Below, one piece after another: positions 38,062-46,461 of a DNA stretch of 64,000 bases. Under the pieces are notes generated by a model, which had not been told where the DNA came from, ran no database searches, and saw only the letters and a program-made list of their open reading frames with translations. The first letter of the stretch is position 1, and each line of letters starts with the position of its first letter. The translations under genes and the position numbers were made by a program. The stretch is from Prevotella veroralis DSM 19559 = JCM 6290 (GTDB lineage: Bacteria; Bacteroidota; Bacteroidia; Bacteroidales; Bacteroidaceae), in contig NZ_KB898328.1 in assembly GCF_000377625.1 (NCBI RefSeq), forward strand, positions 1 to 64,000, in the 5' to 3' direction.

Positions 38062-39261
38062 ATGATGAAGAAGAATCCAATCAATTATATCTTACTATTC
38101 TTATTACCGCTCTGCTGCCTCGCTTGTAACCAATGGGAAGGAGAGACGGTAGAGTCGGCTTATCGTGAACCAACTATCCCCGACCCTGTCTATCAGTTTA
38201 AACGCAATGGTGCAAGTAGCGTTGATTACTTGGAGTGTAGTTTGTTGCGTGACCCCATGGACTATATCTATAACAGCTATTTAAAGATAGCGGCTATCAT
38301 GTATCCAGCCAACATGGCGAAGGTACAAGACTATTTTCAGAATGGCGAATTTGGCTTAAAACCAATGGAGGAAGTGGCTGCTTCGTCCTTACACAAGGCT
38401 GACCGCAAACGCATACTGGCTGATATTAACGACATCTTCACCACTACGGGTAAGTTAAGCGGACTGTCACAACCGAGTCCGGGAACGGCTCGTAATCATC
38501 GTGCAGCACGAGGAGAAGCAGGCTATGTGGGTACGAATATCGGTGATGTCAACATCGCTTTTGTCAATGAGAAAGGGCTTGTTGTGGCAGAGCTGTTTAA
38601 TGGTATCGTATGGGGAGGAGTGTATCTTGACAAGGTACTGAACGTACACCTCAATGACAGTTTATATACAGACAGCCGTCTACGACACGACCATGAGCAA
38701 ACAAAACTACTGCCCGGTCGTAATTACACAGAGCTTGAACACCATTGGGACTTGGCTTATGGCTATTATCAATATTGGTTACCTGTGATCCAAACAAGCA
38801 GTTTGCCCGTGCTACGGGAGAGTCGCATTAAGATTTACAACGCCTTTGCACGAGGTCGATTGGCACTCACAGAATATCGTTATGACGATGTACACGAACA
38901 GTTACAACTGATTAGGAGTGAGTTATCAAAGGTCGCCGCCGTACAAGCCATGACCTTCCTTGTGGGCGAGATAACACGTGTCAATCTTGATGAAGATGCC
39001 CAGAATGCCCTCGTTTTCTTGTCTCGTGGCTGTGGAGCAATATATGGTTTGCAGTTCACGGTGCAGTCTTCTGGCAAGCCCCACCTTAGTTATAACGAGG
39101 TGAAACAATATATCAATCAGCTCACAGCCGATGGCGGACTATGGGACACGCAACGCCTCTTAGCACCCGAAAGCACCGAGGGCTCGCTGCGCAATATTGC
39201 TTCGGCAATAGGCAAACACTATGGCTTGACGCTGGCAGACATCAATCAATTTAATCAATAA
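38062..39261 (+). CDS. DUF4856-family (imelysin-like) lipoprotein
   Basis: The signal ends CLAC (Cys near residue 22). The sequence has the DUF4856 opening YQFKRNGASSVDY and the characteristic block ELEHHWDLAYGYYQYW near residue 228, with long alpha-helical stretches. DUF4856 proteins are related to the imelysin-like fold, whose members are often iron-regulated. Together with the FecA-like receptor this supports an iron-related role for locus B, although direct evidence is absent. The length of 399 residues is normal. It is tightly packed between neighbours (8 and 11 bp gaps). Confidence 0.78.
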   Translation: MMKKNPINYILLFLLPLCCLACNQWEGETVESAYREPTIPDPVYQFKRNGASSVDYLECSLLRDPMDYIYNSYLKIAAIMYPANMAKVQDYFQNGEFGLKPMEEVAASSLHKADRKRILADINDIFTTTGKLSGLSQPSPGTARNHRAARGEAGYVGTNIGDVNIAFVNEKGLVVAELFNGIVWGGVYLDKVLNVHLNDSLYTDSRLRHDHEQTKLLPGRNYTELEHHWDLAYGYYQYWLPVIQTSSLPVLRESRIKIYNAFARGRLALTEYRYDDVHEQLQLIRSELSKVAAVQAMTFLVGEITRVNLDEDAQNALVFLSRGCGAIYGLQFTVQSSGKPHLSYNEVKQYINQLTADGGLWDTQRLLAPESTEGSLRNIASAIGKHYGLTLADINQFNQ

Positions 39262-39272
39262 ATACGCATTCT

Positions 39273-40433
39273 ATGACAAATAAAATCTATCTCTTTCTGT
39301 TCTGCCTATTGTCCTTCTCTTATACAGCAAAGGGACAAGTGGGACAAGAACTGATACTCAATGGAGGATTTGAAGACTATCCTCCTGAGACGAAGCAACC
39401 AAGTGATGATGAGGAAGAAGGCGAGGAACAAGACCCTAACTATTATGATCCTTACCTCAAACCACGCTATTGGTACTTCAATTCCTCATTGGCTTACTCA
39501 AGGACAAAGGATGCCCATAACGGCACCTATGCCATAAAACTCTATCCCAATGGAGGCTCTTTTTTCTCACGCGACAAGGAGTTTAATCCTTATCACATTG
39601 TGGTAGAACCGGGTGCTGAATATCAACTTACTTATTGGTACAAAGGCTCTTTGAAACGTCCAAACATCACCGTTACGGTGGACTGGTATCGTGACTTAAC
39701 ATCAATAAAAAAGGATACGCGCGAGAAAGAAAAGGTTCGGAAGTTTACGAATCAATGGCAGATGATGACCATAACAGTCAAAGCGCCGGCAGGTGTAAAT
39801 CGTGCTGGTGTGGGCTTGTATATCGAGAATGACTATGAGTCGGCAGAGTCTGGTGGATTCGTTCTCATCGATGATGTATCCTTTAAAATGACGAAGAAAG
39901 GAACGGTGACACCTACCTTGGAGGCTCCTTCTAACCTCGTTGTCCGCCCGCAACAACGTGAGGTTGAACTTTCATGGAAGCCTGTTGCTGATGCTGATGT
40001 GCGTTATCAGGTGTTGAAGAATGGACAGGTAATTGCCACGACAACGTCAACCTCTTTTGTTGTTGAGGCTCTCGAGCCGGGCAGCTCTTATCAGTTTAGC
40101 GTGAAGACTGTCAAAGGTTCGGAGCAATCGAAGCCCACAGACCCTATCACCGAACAAACGCAACGCATGAACATGGGCGTTGAAGAGGAAGGACGCATAC
40201 CTTATTTATATAAGGTGAGTGAGGCTGGAACCTGTCCTCGAAGCCTACCTCTTTATTATCATGACTTGGCTAATCCGAATGCAGCTATCACTTATCAAGT
40301 GGACGGCACACCGGTTACACCAGTCGAAGGAAAGATTGTTTTCCCCTCAAAAGGGCAGCATCTTCTGCAGATAGAGATAGTGGAGACGCCTGAAAGAAAG
40401 TGGGAAATTGAATATAAACTGATGGTAGATTAA
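39273..40433 (+). CDS. Secreted protein with carbohydrate-binding-like and Fn3 domains
   Basis: A type I signal peptide ends near KGQ (residue 22), with no lipobox. Residues about 25-205 look like a galactose-binding-like jelly roll (NGGFEDYP, YWYFNSSLAYS, GAEYQLTYWYKGS, GGFVLIDDVSF). They include an acidic loop, DDEEEGEEQD, that could bind cations. A fibronectin-III domain follows at about 212-298 (APSNLVVRPQQREVELSWKP, LEPGSSYQFSVKTV). The last 90 residues are unassigned. No catalytic motif is seen. It is probably an extracellular binding protein of locus B. Confidence 0.72.
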   Translation: MTNKIYLFLFCLLSFSYTAKGQVGQELILNGGFEDYPPETKQPSDDEEEGEEQDPNYYDPYLKPRYWYFNSSLAYSRTKDAHNGTYAIKLYPNGGSFFSRDKEFNPYHIVVEPGAEYQLTYWYKGSLKRPNITVTVDWYRDLTSIKKDTREKEKVRKFTNQWQMMTITVKAPAGVNRAGVGLYIENDYESAESGGFVLIDDVSFKMTKKGTVTPTLEAPSNLVVRPQQREVELSWKPVADADVRYQVLKNGQVIATTTSTSFVVEALEPGSSYQFSVKTVKGSEQSKPTDPITEQTQRMNMGVEEEGRIPYLYKVSEAGTCPRSLPLYYHDLANPNAAITYQVDGTPVTPVEGKIVFPSKGQHLLQIEIVETPERKWEIEYKLMVD

Positions 40434-40439
40434 GACATT

Positions 40440-41354
40440 ATGAGACAAAAGTTATATCTTATCTTACTCTTTGCTTGCAGCATTCTCCTTGTTGCTTGCG
40501 ACAAAGACAATAGTCCTGAAGCAAAGGACATACAGCTTAATGGGGAGACACCGAACGAGGTTGCGCTCACGAAACTATCCACACGTATGTTCCTCCTAAC
40601 GGGTGGCACAGGGAAATATATCGCTTATGTTGCCGATTCAAAGGTAGCCGGTGTGAACATCAGTAAGGACACTTTGCGTGTAAATGGTATCTGGGAAGGT
40701 ACGACCTATGCGACTATCATCTCTGGAGATAAGCGTCAGCGCATTGACATCCATGTGGTTGCTCCGGAAATCAGTATTAGTCAGTCGGAGATCAGACTCT
40801 TCCCTCGTGACGAAAGCAAGTTCGTTAGTTTGAACGGAGGAGGTGATATTGTCGACTTGAAAGTGGATGATCCTGACAAGGTGATGAGCGTTAAATGGAA
40901 TGCAAAAACCAATATCTTGGAGATTCAAGCACACTATGAAGGGGAGGCAAAGATACGTGTTATCTCGCAAGACAAGCAAGAGAAAACATTGAAAGTGACG
41001 GTACGTTGTGAGGGTACTGCCTCTCGTGTGGGCGTTTATGGCACTACTTCGCACAGCCTTTATGCGCAGATGAACACGGTAATGGCGATTCGCCGACCGG
41101 GAGTAGGCGTTTGGCTCTGCAATGGGGCACGCCCTTATTCGTCGAAGAAGGTCGTTAAGATTACGCCAGCCATCGTCAACCCAGTTGTCGGAACACGTAT
41201 TCCCGTCTCGCTCTCTATGCTTTATCCCGATGAATTCAGTAGCAGTGGACTAAAAGAGGGAGCACAACAATTATATGTGGAAGAGGTTCGGGAGAAGGAT
41301 GTTGTACTACGAGGACGTGGCTACAAGTTCGTTATCCCTTATGAAAAAAGATGA
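40440..41354 (+). CDS. Ig-like lipoprotein of unknown function, locus B
   Basis: The signal ends LVAC (Cys near residue 20). The 304-residue protein is beta-rich. Residues about 35-110 and 110-190 look like two Ig-like (Big-type) repeats, with the strands GTTYATIISGDKRQRIDIHV and GEAKIRVISQDKQEKTLKVTV. The C-terminal 100 residues are of unknown fold. It starts 6 bp after the preceding gene. No substrate is evident. Confidence 0.68.
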   Translation: MRQKLYLILLFACSILLVACDKDNSPEAKDIQLNGETPNEVALTKLSTRMFLLTGGTGKYIAYVADSKVAGVNISKDTLRVNGIWEGTTYATIISGDKRQRIDIHVVAPEISISQSEIRLFPRDESKFVSLNGGGDIVDLKVDDPDKVMSVKWNAKTNILEIQAHYEGEAKIRVISQDKQEKTLKVTVRCEGTASRVGVYGTTSHSLYAQMNTVMAIRRPGVGVWLCNGARPYSSKKVVKITPAIVNPVVGTRIPVSLSMLYPDEFSSSGLKEGAQQLYVEEVREKDVVLRGRGYKFVIPYEKR

Positions 41355-41385
41355 TATTTATTAATAAAAAAACAATCAGTAACAA

Positions 41386-42762
41386 ATGAAAGTCTTTACA
41401 TCAAAGAAAGTATTAACCGTAATTGCACTGGCATGTGCGTGTTTCACGGCTCATGCTCAGGAGTCATTAACAGTGAAAACAGAGGCTGGGAAACTCGCAA
41501 CACACATCCCAGAGGCTAAGAAGTATAAGATAACAGAATTGAAGGTGACGGGAGAAATCAACGGAACCGACATTCTGCTCCTCCGCCAAATGGCTGGTAA
41601 AGGACTCAAGGAGGACGACCGGACGGAGGGGAAACTCACCTCTCTTGACCTCTCGGATGTGCGTATTGTTGAAGAAGGTGAGAACTATTGTGCGATAAAG
41701 CAAGGGCTGTCAACCAAGTTTTATAAGCCTACCGAAAAAGATGCCATACCCCCTTATATGTTCTATAGGCTCAATCAACTCACTAAGATCCAACTCCCTG
41801 CTTCGATAAAGAAAATAGACAAATTCGCTCTGACGGGTTGTACTGCTCTGGTGGAATGTGCCATCCCTGAGAAGGTAACAAGCATTGGGGATTATGCTTT
41901 CGCACAGTGTGAAAAGCTCACAGCTATGACCTTCCCGTCTGCTTTGGGAGAGATTGGTGCGCATGTTTTTGAGGGCTGTTCTGCCCTTACTACGCTTTCC
42001 GAGTTTCCCCAGACATTGACAGATATAGGAGAGAATGCCTTTTATAAGACAGCTGTGACTGCATTCTCTGTATCAGAGGAAAGCGAAGATTATGCTGCTG
42101 TTGATGGTGTGCTTTATAATAAAGAACTGACTTCTCTCATAGCTTACCCTACTGGTAGCACCTCAACAACAGTACAGTTTCCTGCAGAGATAGCCGATAT
42201 AGAAGCAAACGCCTTCGCCTATGCTAAGAACCTAAAGAGCATTGTCTTGCCTGAAGGACTTACCAACATTAGAGAGAGCGCATTTGCTTACTCTGGTCTA
42301 ACTCATATAACATCTCTTGCCTCAGGGTTATCTATTGAGAAGCAAGCCTTTACAGGTTGTATAGACTTAGTAAGCGTCAACTTCAAGGGAGCTGTCTCTG
42401 GGATCGATGAGAAAGCATTCTATGGTGCAAAGAAGTTAGCCGTGGTTCATTTCGCAGGTACAGGTATTCCTTTATTCGGGAAGTCGGTTTTTACACCTAT
42501 CCGCACGCAACTCTCCATCTATGTACCTGCTGAGGTGATAACGAAATTCAAGGAAACTCTGGTGAAGAACAGCGTTGTCTTGGGCAGTCGATACGAAGTC
42601 CTTGATATTACGACATCGGATATCAAAACTACAAATCAGCTCTACAACGTCTCTGAATCAGCACGTTATGACCTGAATGGCAACCACCTCTCTGCACCAG
42701 CAAAGGGTATTAACATCCTCAAGCTATCGAATGGTAAAGTCATTAAGAGGGTGGAGAAGTAG
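41386..42762 (+). CDS. BspA-like leucine-rich-repeat protein with T9SS-type tail
   Basis: A signal peptide ends AHAQ (about residue 25). After a 75-residue lead come LRR_5 (BspA-type) repeats of about 23 residues from about 120 to 385 (ALTGCTALVECAIPEKVTSIG, YAFAQCEKLTAMTFPSALGEIG). The last 30 residues, starting ARYDLNG and ending KGINILKLSNGKVIKRVEK, match the short C-terminal tail typical of Prevotella secreted LRR proteins, thought to be a type IX secretion signal. BspA-type proteins bind host matrix proteins in related species. It is the last gene of locus B. Confidence 0.85.
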   Translation: MKVFTSKKVLTVIALACACFTAHAQESLTVKTEAGKLATHIPEAKKYKITELKVTGEINGTDILLLRQMAGKGLKEDDRTEGKLTSLDLSDVRIVEEGENYCAIKQGLSTKFYKPTEKDAIPPYMFYRLNQLTKIQLPASIKKIDKFALTGCTALVECAIPEKVTSIGDYAFAQCEKLTAMTFPSALGEIGAHVFEGCSALTTLSEFPQTLTDIGENAFYKTAVTAFSVSEESEDYAAVDGVLYNKELTSLIAYPTGSTSTTVQFPAEIADIEANAFAYAKNLKSIVLPEGLTNIRESAFAYSGLTHITSLASGLSIEKQAFTGCIDLVSVNFKGAVSGIDEKAFYGAKKLAVVHFAGTGIPLFGKSVFTPIRTQLSIYVPAEVITKFKETLVKNSVVLGSRYEVLDITTSDIKTTNQLYNVSESARYDLNGNHLSAPAKGINILKLSNGKVIKRVEK

Positions 42763-42794
42763 GAGGAAACAAAGTCTCATAACCCACAACAACG

Positions 42795-43206
42795 AGCCTC
42801 ACTTCCAACCATCTACAGCCTCACCCCCAGCCCCTCTCCGAATGGAGAGGGGAGTAGATAGTATTATTTACAAACAAAGAGGGCGTTTCTTCACATCGAA
42901 GAGACGCCCTTTTCATTGCAAGGAAACGCCCTTCTTGTACCAACGGAACGCCCTCTTCGTTTTGAAAGGGGCGTTCCGTTAATTAAAAATAATGTCACAC
43001 AGTAGGGACAGACGCCCTCGTCTGTCCGCATAAGGGAGGCTTCTTGTAATGTAACGTGGAATGTTGGAGCGGACAAACGAGGGCGTCTGTCCCTACATTC
43101 TGATGCTCTATTCCACAGAACAAATAACTTGTTTACTTGTCAACTATCCACTCGTCAACTCGAACTAATCATAATTTTGAATTATGAACTTTGAATTTTG
43201 AATTAA
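42795..43206 (+). repeat. Repeat cluster R5 (P-H-T-A form)
   Basis: P palindrome at about 42832-42853, followed by GTAGATAGTATTATTTAC. H module at about 42878-42980, REPIN at 43002-43096 and A module at about 43105-43206. It sits just after locus B and before the convergent tRNA genes. Confidence 0.88.
43002..43096. repeat. REPIN-like inverted pair, interior type 2
   Basis: GTAG/CTAC ends and 9-bp palindromes, with one change in the right arm (ACAAACG for ACAGACG). The interior (AAGGGAGGCTTCTTGTAATG and onward) is the same as the inverted copy at 56940. Confidence 0.87.
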
Positions 43207-43317
43207 AGAAAAGCCCCTCTTAACTGGCTTTCGTGAGGTGCTTTCTGCCCTTGTTCCTATGTTACTCTGTCTCAAAAACGGGTTTACTCTGTGCGAAGAA
43301 TGTGTTTTTCAGTCTAC

Positions 43318-43351
43318 AACAAAAAAGCCTTAGCGATGAAGCTAAGGCTTT
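43318..43351 (-). terminator. Intrinsic terminator of the tRNA-Asp pair
   Basis: On the minus strand AAAGCCTTAGC pairs perfectly with GCTAAGGCTTT around a 6-nt loop and runs into a T-tract. It lies just downstream of the second tRNA gene. Confidence 0.85.
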
Positions 43352-43354
43352 CAG

Positions 43355-43428
43355 CGGTGCGTACGAGACTCGAACTCGTGACCTCCTGCGTGACAGGCAG
43401 GCATTCTAACCAACTGAACTAACGCACC
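43355..43428 (-). tRNA. tRNA-Asp (GTC)
   Basis: The 74-nt gene has a complete cloverleaf. The acceptor GGTGCGT pairs with ACGCACC, with discriminator G. The anticodon stem CCTGC / GCAGG encloses loop CTGTCAC (anticodon GTC), and the T-loop is TTCGAGTC. CCA is not encoded. It is identical to the copy 100 bp to the right. Confidence 0.95.
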
Positions 43429-43454
43429 ATGCAATACGTGAAATGAAGCTTCAG

Positions 43455-43528
43455 CGGTGCGTACGAGACTCGAACTCGTGACCTCCTGCGTGACAGGCAG
43501 GCATTCTAACCAACTGAACTAACGCACC
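43455..43528 (-). tRNA. tRNA-Asp (GTC), second copy
   Basis: The same 74-nt gene, transcribed first from the promoter at 43570. The two copies are separated by 26 bp. Confidence 0.95.
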
Positions 43529-43569
43529 ATAGCATTGCTAAAGAGTGCCCCATTTCCGTTTTGCGAGTG

Positions 43570-43601
43570 CAAAGATAGCAATAAAAAACTAATCCTACAA
43601 A
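43570..43601 (-). promoter_or_regulatory. Promoter of the tRNA-Asp pair
   Basis: On the minus strand TTTG (43598-43601) and TATCTTTG (43570-43577) are separated by 20 bases. This is the best match to the Bacteroidota consensus in the window, and it lies 41 bp upstream of the first tRNA. Confidence 0.75.
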
Positions 43602-43607
43602 TTTTAC

Positions 43608-44135
43608 TTACGCTTTTTCGATAAAAAGTTGCATTACTGCTGCATCTTGATAAGAGCCTTTGCAACAGAGCCATTGTTGAAGTATTACACCCGAGCTAAA
43701 GCCTAATGCCATCAGACAATGGCGTGAGATGCGGTTGTCAACACCCACAACTGCGTATATCTGTTTGAGATGTAAGGTGTTACGAGCGTACTCCTCCAAT
43801 GCACGAATAGCCGATTTCGCATAGCCCCGACGCCTGTGTTGCTCCATGATGATGATTCCGAGTTCTGCACGTTGGTGTTTTGCATCGAAGTTAACGAGGT
43901 CGATAACCCCCACCACTGTGCCTTCCTCGTTCTCAATCATCATGCGAATCTGCCCATCAATATAGATGTCGTTCTTCGCATCCGCTATGTAGTTATGCAG
44001 CGCGTAACGGCTGTAAGGAACATTCGTAGAGCCAATGTTCCACAATCGGCGGTCGTTCTCAATGCGATAAAGGTCGTCCAGATCCTCTGGTTCCATGGCT
44101 CGCAAGGTGACAACGGGTGCTGAGTTTGTTACCAT
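43608..44135 (-). CDS. GNAT-family N-acetyltransferase
   Basis: I use ATG 44135 (MVTNSAPVVTLR), 4 bases after the stop of the glycosyltransferase. An upstream in-frame TTG would overlap that gene. The fold is RimJ/RimL-like: VTLRAMEPEDLDDLYRIENDR at the start, EGTVVGVIDLVNFD near residue 80, and the acetyl-CoA pyrophosphate loop HRRRGYAKSAI near 107. About 175 residues. Its substrate is unknown. It could be a small-molecule or protein N-terminal acetyltransferase. Confidence 0.85.
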   Translation of the reverse strand: MVTNSAPVVTLRAMEPEDLDDLYRIENDRRLWNIGSTNVPYSRYALHNYIADAKNDIYIDGQIRMMIENEEGTVVGVIDLVNFDAKHQRAELGIIIMEQHRRRGYAKSAIRALEEYARNTLHLKQIYAVVGVDNRISRHCLMALGFSSGVILQQWLCCKGSYQDAAVMQLFIEKA

Positions 44136-44139
44136 CTTA

Positions 44140-45339
44140 TCAACCAATTATTTCTTTAGAAGTGATGATTTTGTCAATAGAATGATGATAGAATCCCATG
44201 TGAATGAGCGTCACTGGGCGTGCTTCAAAGGCTTCTAAGATATCATGGAAAGCAAAGAGTGAACAGTCATACACGATGTAGAGCGTTTCTTTCTGCCCCT
44301 CCCAATCGGCTAATAAAGCGTTATGAATATTCGAGAGGCGGGCTTTCTCCACCACATGCGACTCTGCCGTCAGTCCGTTGTCGGCTGCTATTTGTTGGCA
44401 ACGAGCCGTCATCTCCTCTCCACCAACAAATATATAATGTGGCGAACGGTACTTTTTTCGACTTCGGAAGCCCAACATCTTACCAATAGCATGGTGTGTT
44501 GTCCCCACAAGCGAAAGCAGTGCTCGGGCATAAATAGCCATTTTGATGGGTATAGTCAGCAATCGACTTGCCCCATCGTAATGCTTCTGAAAGAAGATCA
44601 ACATGGCATTGTAGAACACATGTACATATCGGAAGCTCGACTTCTGAGTGCTTTCTCCCTTGTAATGGAGTATCTGTACGGGCAAATACCAGTTCTCGTA
44701 GCCTGCTTGTAAGAGTCGGTAACTAAGGTCAACATCCTCTCCATACATGAAGAAGTCCTCATCCAGCAATCCAATCTGGCGCAACGCCGAGTGCCGAAGG
44801 AAGCAGTATGCCCCACTAATCACCTCTATCTGTCCCGGAACATCCCATGACAAGTCACCCATATAATAGTGTGCAAAGCTCTTGTGAGTGGGGAAGTGCT
44901 TGCAAAGACCCACCATTTTATAGAAGGCGACACGTGGAGTTGGCAGTCCACGACGGCTCTCCAACGCCCTAACTCCTGTGTCTGTCAGCATCATCACGCC
45001 CAATCCTCCCGCCTTCTCATGCCCTTCCATGAAGGCAAGTGACGATCGGATCGCCTCTTCCCCCACGATCGTGTCGGGGTTAAGCAATAGTACATACTCG
45101 CCCTTGCATTGCTTGATAGCAATGTTATTCGCCTTTGCGAAACCTTGATTATGCCCACTTGTAATAAAGTGAACGGCTGGGAATCGAGGCTTGAGATAGT
45201 CTATCGAGCCATCAGAAGAGTGATTATCCACAACGAGCACTTCGCCTTCAATACCCTCCAAAGCCCTTTGTACGCTCAGAAGACATTGTTCGAGATAGTA
45301 CTTAACATTGTAGTTTACGATGATAACACTAATCTTCAT
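44140..45339 (-). CDS. Family 2 glycosyltransferase
   Basis: The N-terminal GT-A domain (residues 1-250) starts ISVIIVNYNVKYYLEQCL. It has the nucleotide-binding VVDNHSSDGS, an acceptor-side NPDT near residue 90, and the GEDVDLSYRLLQAGY block near 205. It resembles rhamnosyl/galactosyl transferases for cell-envelope glycans. The segment at about 250-300 is amphipathic or membrane-associated (YNAMLIFFQKHYDG, MAIYARALLSL). The last 100 residues form an extra domain (YIFVGGEEMTARCQQIAADNG, LYIVYDCSLFAFHDILEAF) commonly present in Prevotella and Bacteroides homologues. It is adjacent to a four-helix membrane protein with no gap. Confidence 0.87.
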   Translation of the reverse strand: MKISVIIVNYNVKYYLEQCLLSVQRALEGIEGEVLVVDNHSSDGSIDYLKPRFPAVHFITSGHNQGFAKANNIAIKQCKGEYVLLLNPDTIVGEEAIRSSLAFMEGHEKAGGLGVMMLTDTGVRALESRRGLPTPRVAFYKMVGLCKHFPTHKSFAHYYMGDLSWDVPGQIEVISGAYCFLRHSALRQIGLLDEDFFMYGEDVDLSYRLLQAGYENWYLPVQILHYKGESTQKSSFRYVHVFYNAMLIFFQKHYDGASRLLTIPIKMAIYARALLSLVGTTHHAIGKMLGFRSRKKYRSPHYIFVGGEEMTARCQQIAADNGLTAESHVVEKARLSNIHNALLADWEGQKETLYIVYDCSLFAFHDILEAFEARPVTLIHMGFYHHSIDKIITSKEIIG

Positions 45340-45792
45340 CTATTCATCCGTTGGGTTATCCAAGTGACATTCATGCTCGCATCGCTTCTTACTGGGATAG
45401 ATGAAGAAGAGACTAAGGGCTAAGATCACAGCGAGATAGAAGTAACTAACAACCTCACCAGTAGCATAATACAAGAAAACGTTGGCTACCATTGGCACAC
45501 AGAGGAGCATCATGCGCACCGTTCCCCACATCAGTAAAGCCCTGTTCACATGGCTTTCGTCTGTGCTTAAAGCGTCCCTTATCGATCCAATCTTGAATAA
45601 GAATAGAGCCAAGGGGATGGCTGCTAAGGTAGTTAACTGCATAATGAATTGCAGCATAACAAGTACGTGGTTCTCTGCACCTACCCACATCCCGGGTAAG
45701 AGCCATTGGCATTCATAGACAATGATAATGGTGAATGCCAACGCACATGATGCTATTAACTCCGTCAAAAGAGTTTTTCTTGTTTCAGTCAT
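45340..45792 (-). CDS. Four-helix integral membrane protein, function unknown
   Basis: The 150-residue protein has four predicted membrane segments (about 12-32, 42-65, 87-107 and 112-132). The tail is hydrophilic and Cys/His-bearing (KKRCEHECHLDNPTDE). No domain is recognised with confidence; it could be a DUF2975-like protein. Its stop is directly followed by the start of the glycosyltransferase, so it is probably in the same operon, 32 bp after recR. Confidence 0.75.
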   Translation of the reverse strand: MTETRKTLLTELIASCALAFTIIIVYECQWLLPGMWVGAENHVLVMLQFIMQLTTLAAIPLALFLFKIGSIRDALSTDESHVNRALLMWGTVRMMLLCVPMVANVFLYYATGEVVSYFYLAVILALSLFFIYPSKKRCEHECHLDNPTDE

Positions 45793-45824
45793 TGCTAATT
45801 AGTAAGGCTCAACAAAGCCTGCTG

Positions 45825-46433
45825 TTAAGAATCAAAGGGCGTTCGGTTGAGAATACTTCGCCCCAGAGTGACCTCATCGGTGTACTCCAGCTCATCGCCA
45901 ACAGATATTCCGCGGGCTATAATCGACAGCTTCACATCCTTGTCCTTGAGCTTCCGTGAGATATAGAAGTTGGTTGTGTCGCCCTCCATCGTGCTTGCCA
46001 AGGCAAGGATCACCTCCTTTACTTCACCCGTATCTACGCGTTCCACCAATGAATCAATCGACAGATCGTGAGGTCCGATACCATCCATTGGAGAGATGAT
46101 ACCGCCTAGAACGTGGTAAAGACCATGATATTGTTGTGTGTTCTCAATGGCCATTACGTCTTGAATATTCTCCACTACGCATACGACGGAGCCGTCTCTT
46201 CGGGGGTCAGAACAGATAGAACAGATGTCAGTATCCGATATATTGTGGCAGACCTTACAGTATTTTATGTCGTGGCAAACGTGTGTCACGGCATCAGTAA
46301 AGCCTTCCACCTCTTCCACGGGTTGGCGAAGTAAGTGCAAAACAAGGCGTAAGGCAGTCTTACGTCCTACTCCCGGTAATTGCGAAAAACCCTCAACAGC
46401 ACGTTCCAAGAGCTGTGATGAATATTGTTGCAT
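45825..46433 (-). CDS. recR: Recombination mediator RecR
   Basis: RecR acts with RecO and RecF to load RecA on gapped DNA. The 202-residue protein has the helix-hairpin-helix [17 protein letters not shown] near residue 19, the zinc finger CKVC...CSIC near 58-72, and the Toprim domain from about 82 ([14 protein letters not shown]). Walker-like acidic residues and [12 protein letters not shown] follow. The length and order fit RecR exactly. Confidence 0.96.
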   Translation of the reverse strand: MQQYSSQLLERAVEGFSQLPGVGRKTALRLVLHLLRQPVEEVEGFTDAVTHVCHDIKYCKVCHNISDTDICSICSDPRRDGSVVCVVENIQDVMAIENTQQYHGLYHVLGGIISPMDGIGPHDLSIDSLVERVDTGEVKEVILALASTMEGDTTNFYISRKLKDKDVKLSIIARGISVGDELEYTDEVTLGRSILNRTPFDS

Positions 46434-46461
46434 GCGTGTTTTGTGTTGTTATCGTTGTGCC

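Noticed and set aside
42677..42982. 101-codon frame overlapping the end of the BspA-like gene
   Set aside because: Its first third is a shadow of the BspA-like gene in another frame and the rest translates repeat cluster R5.
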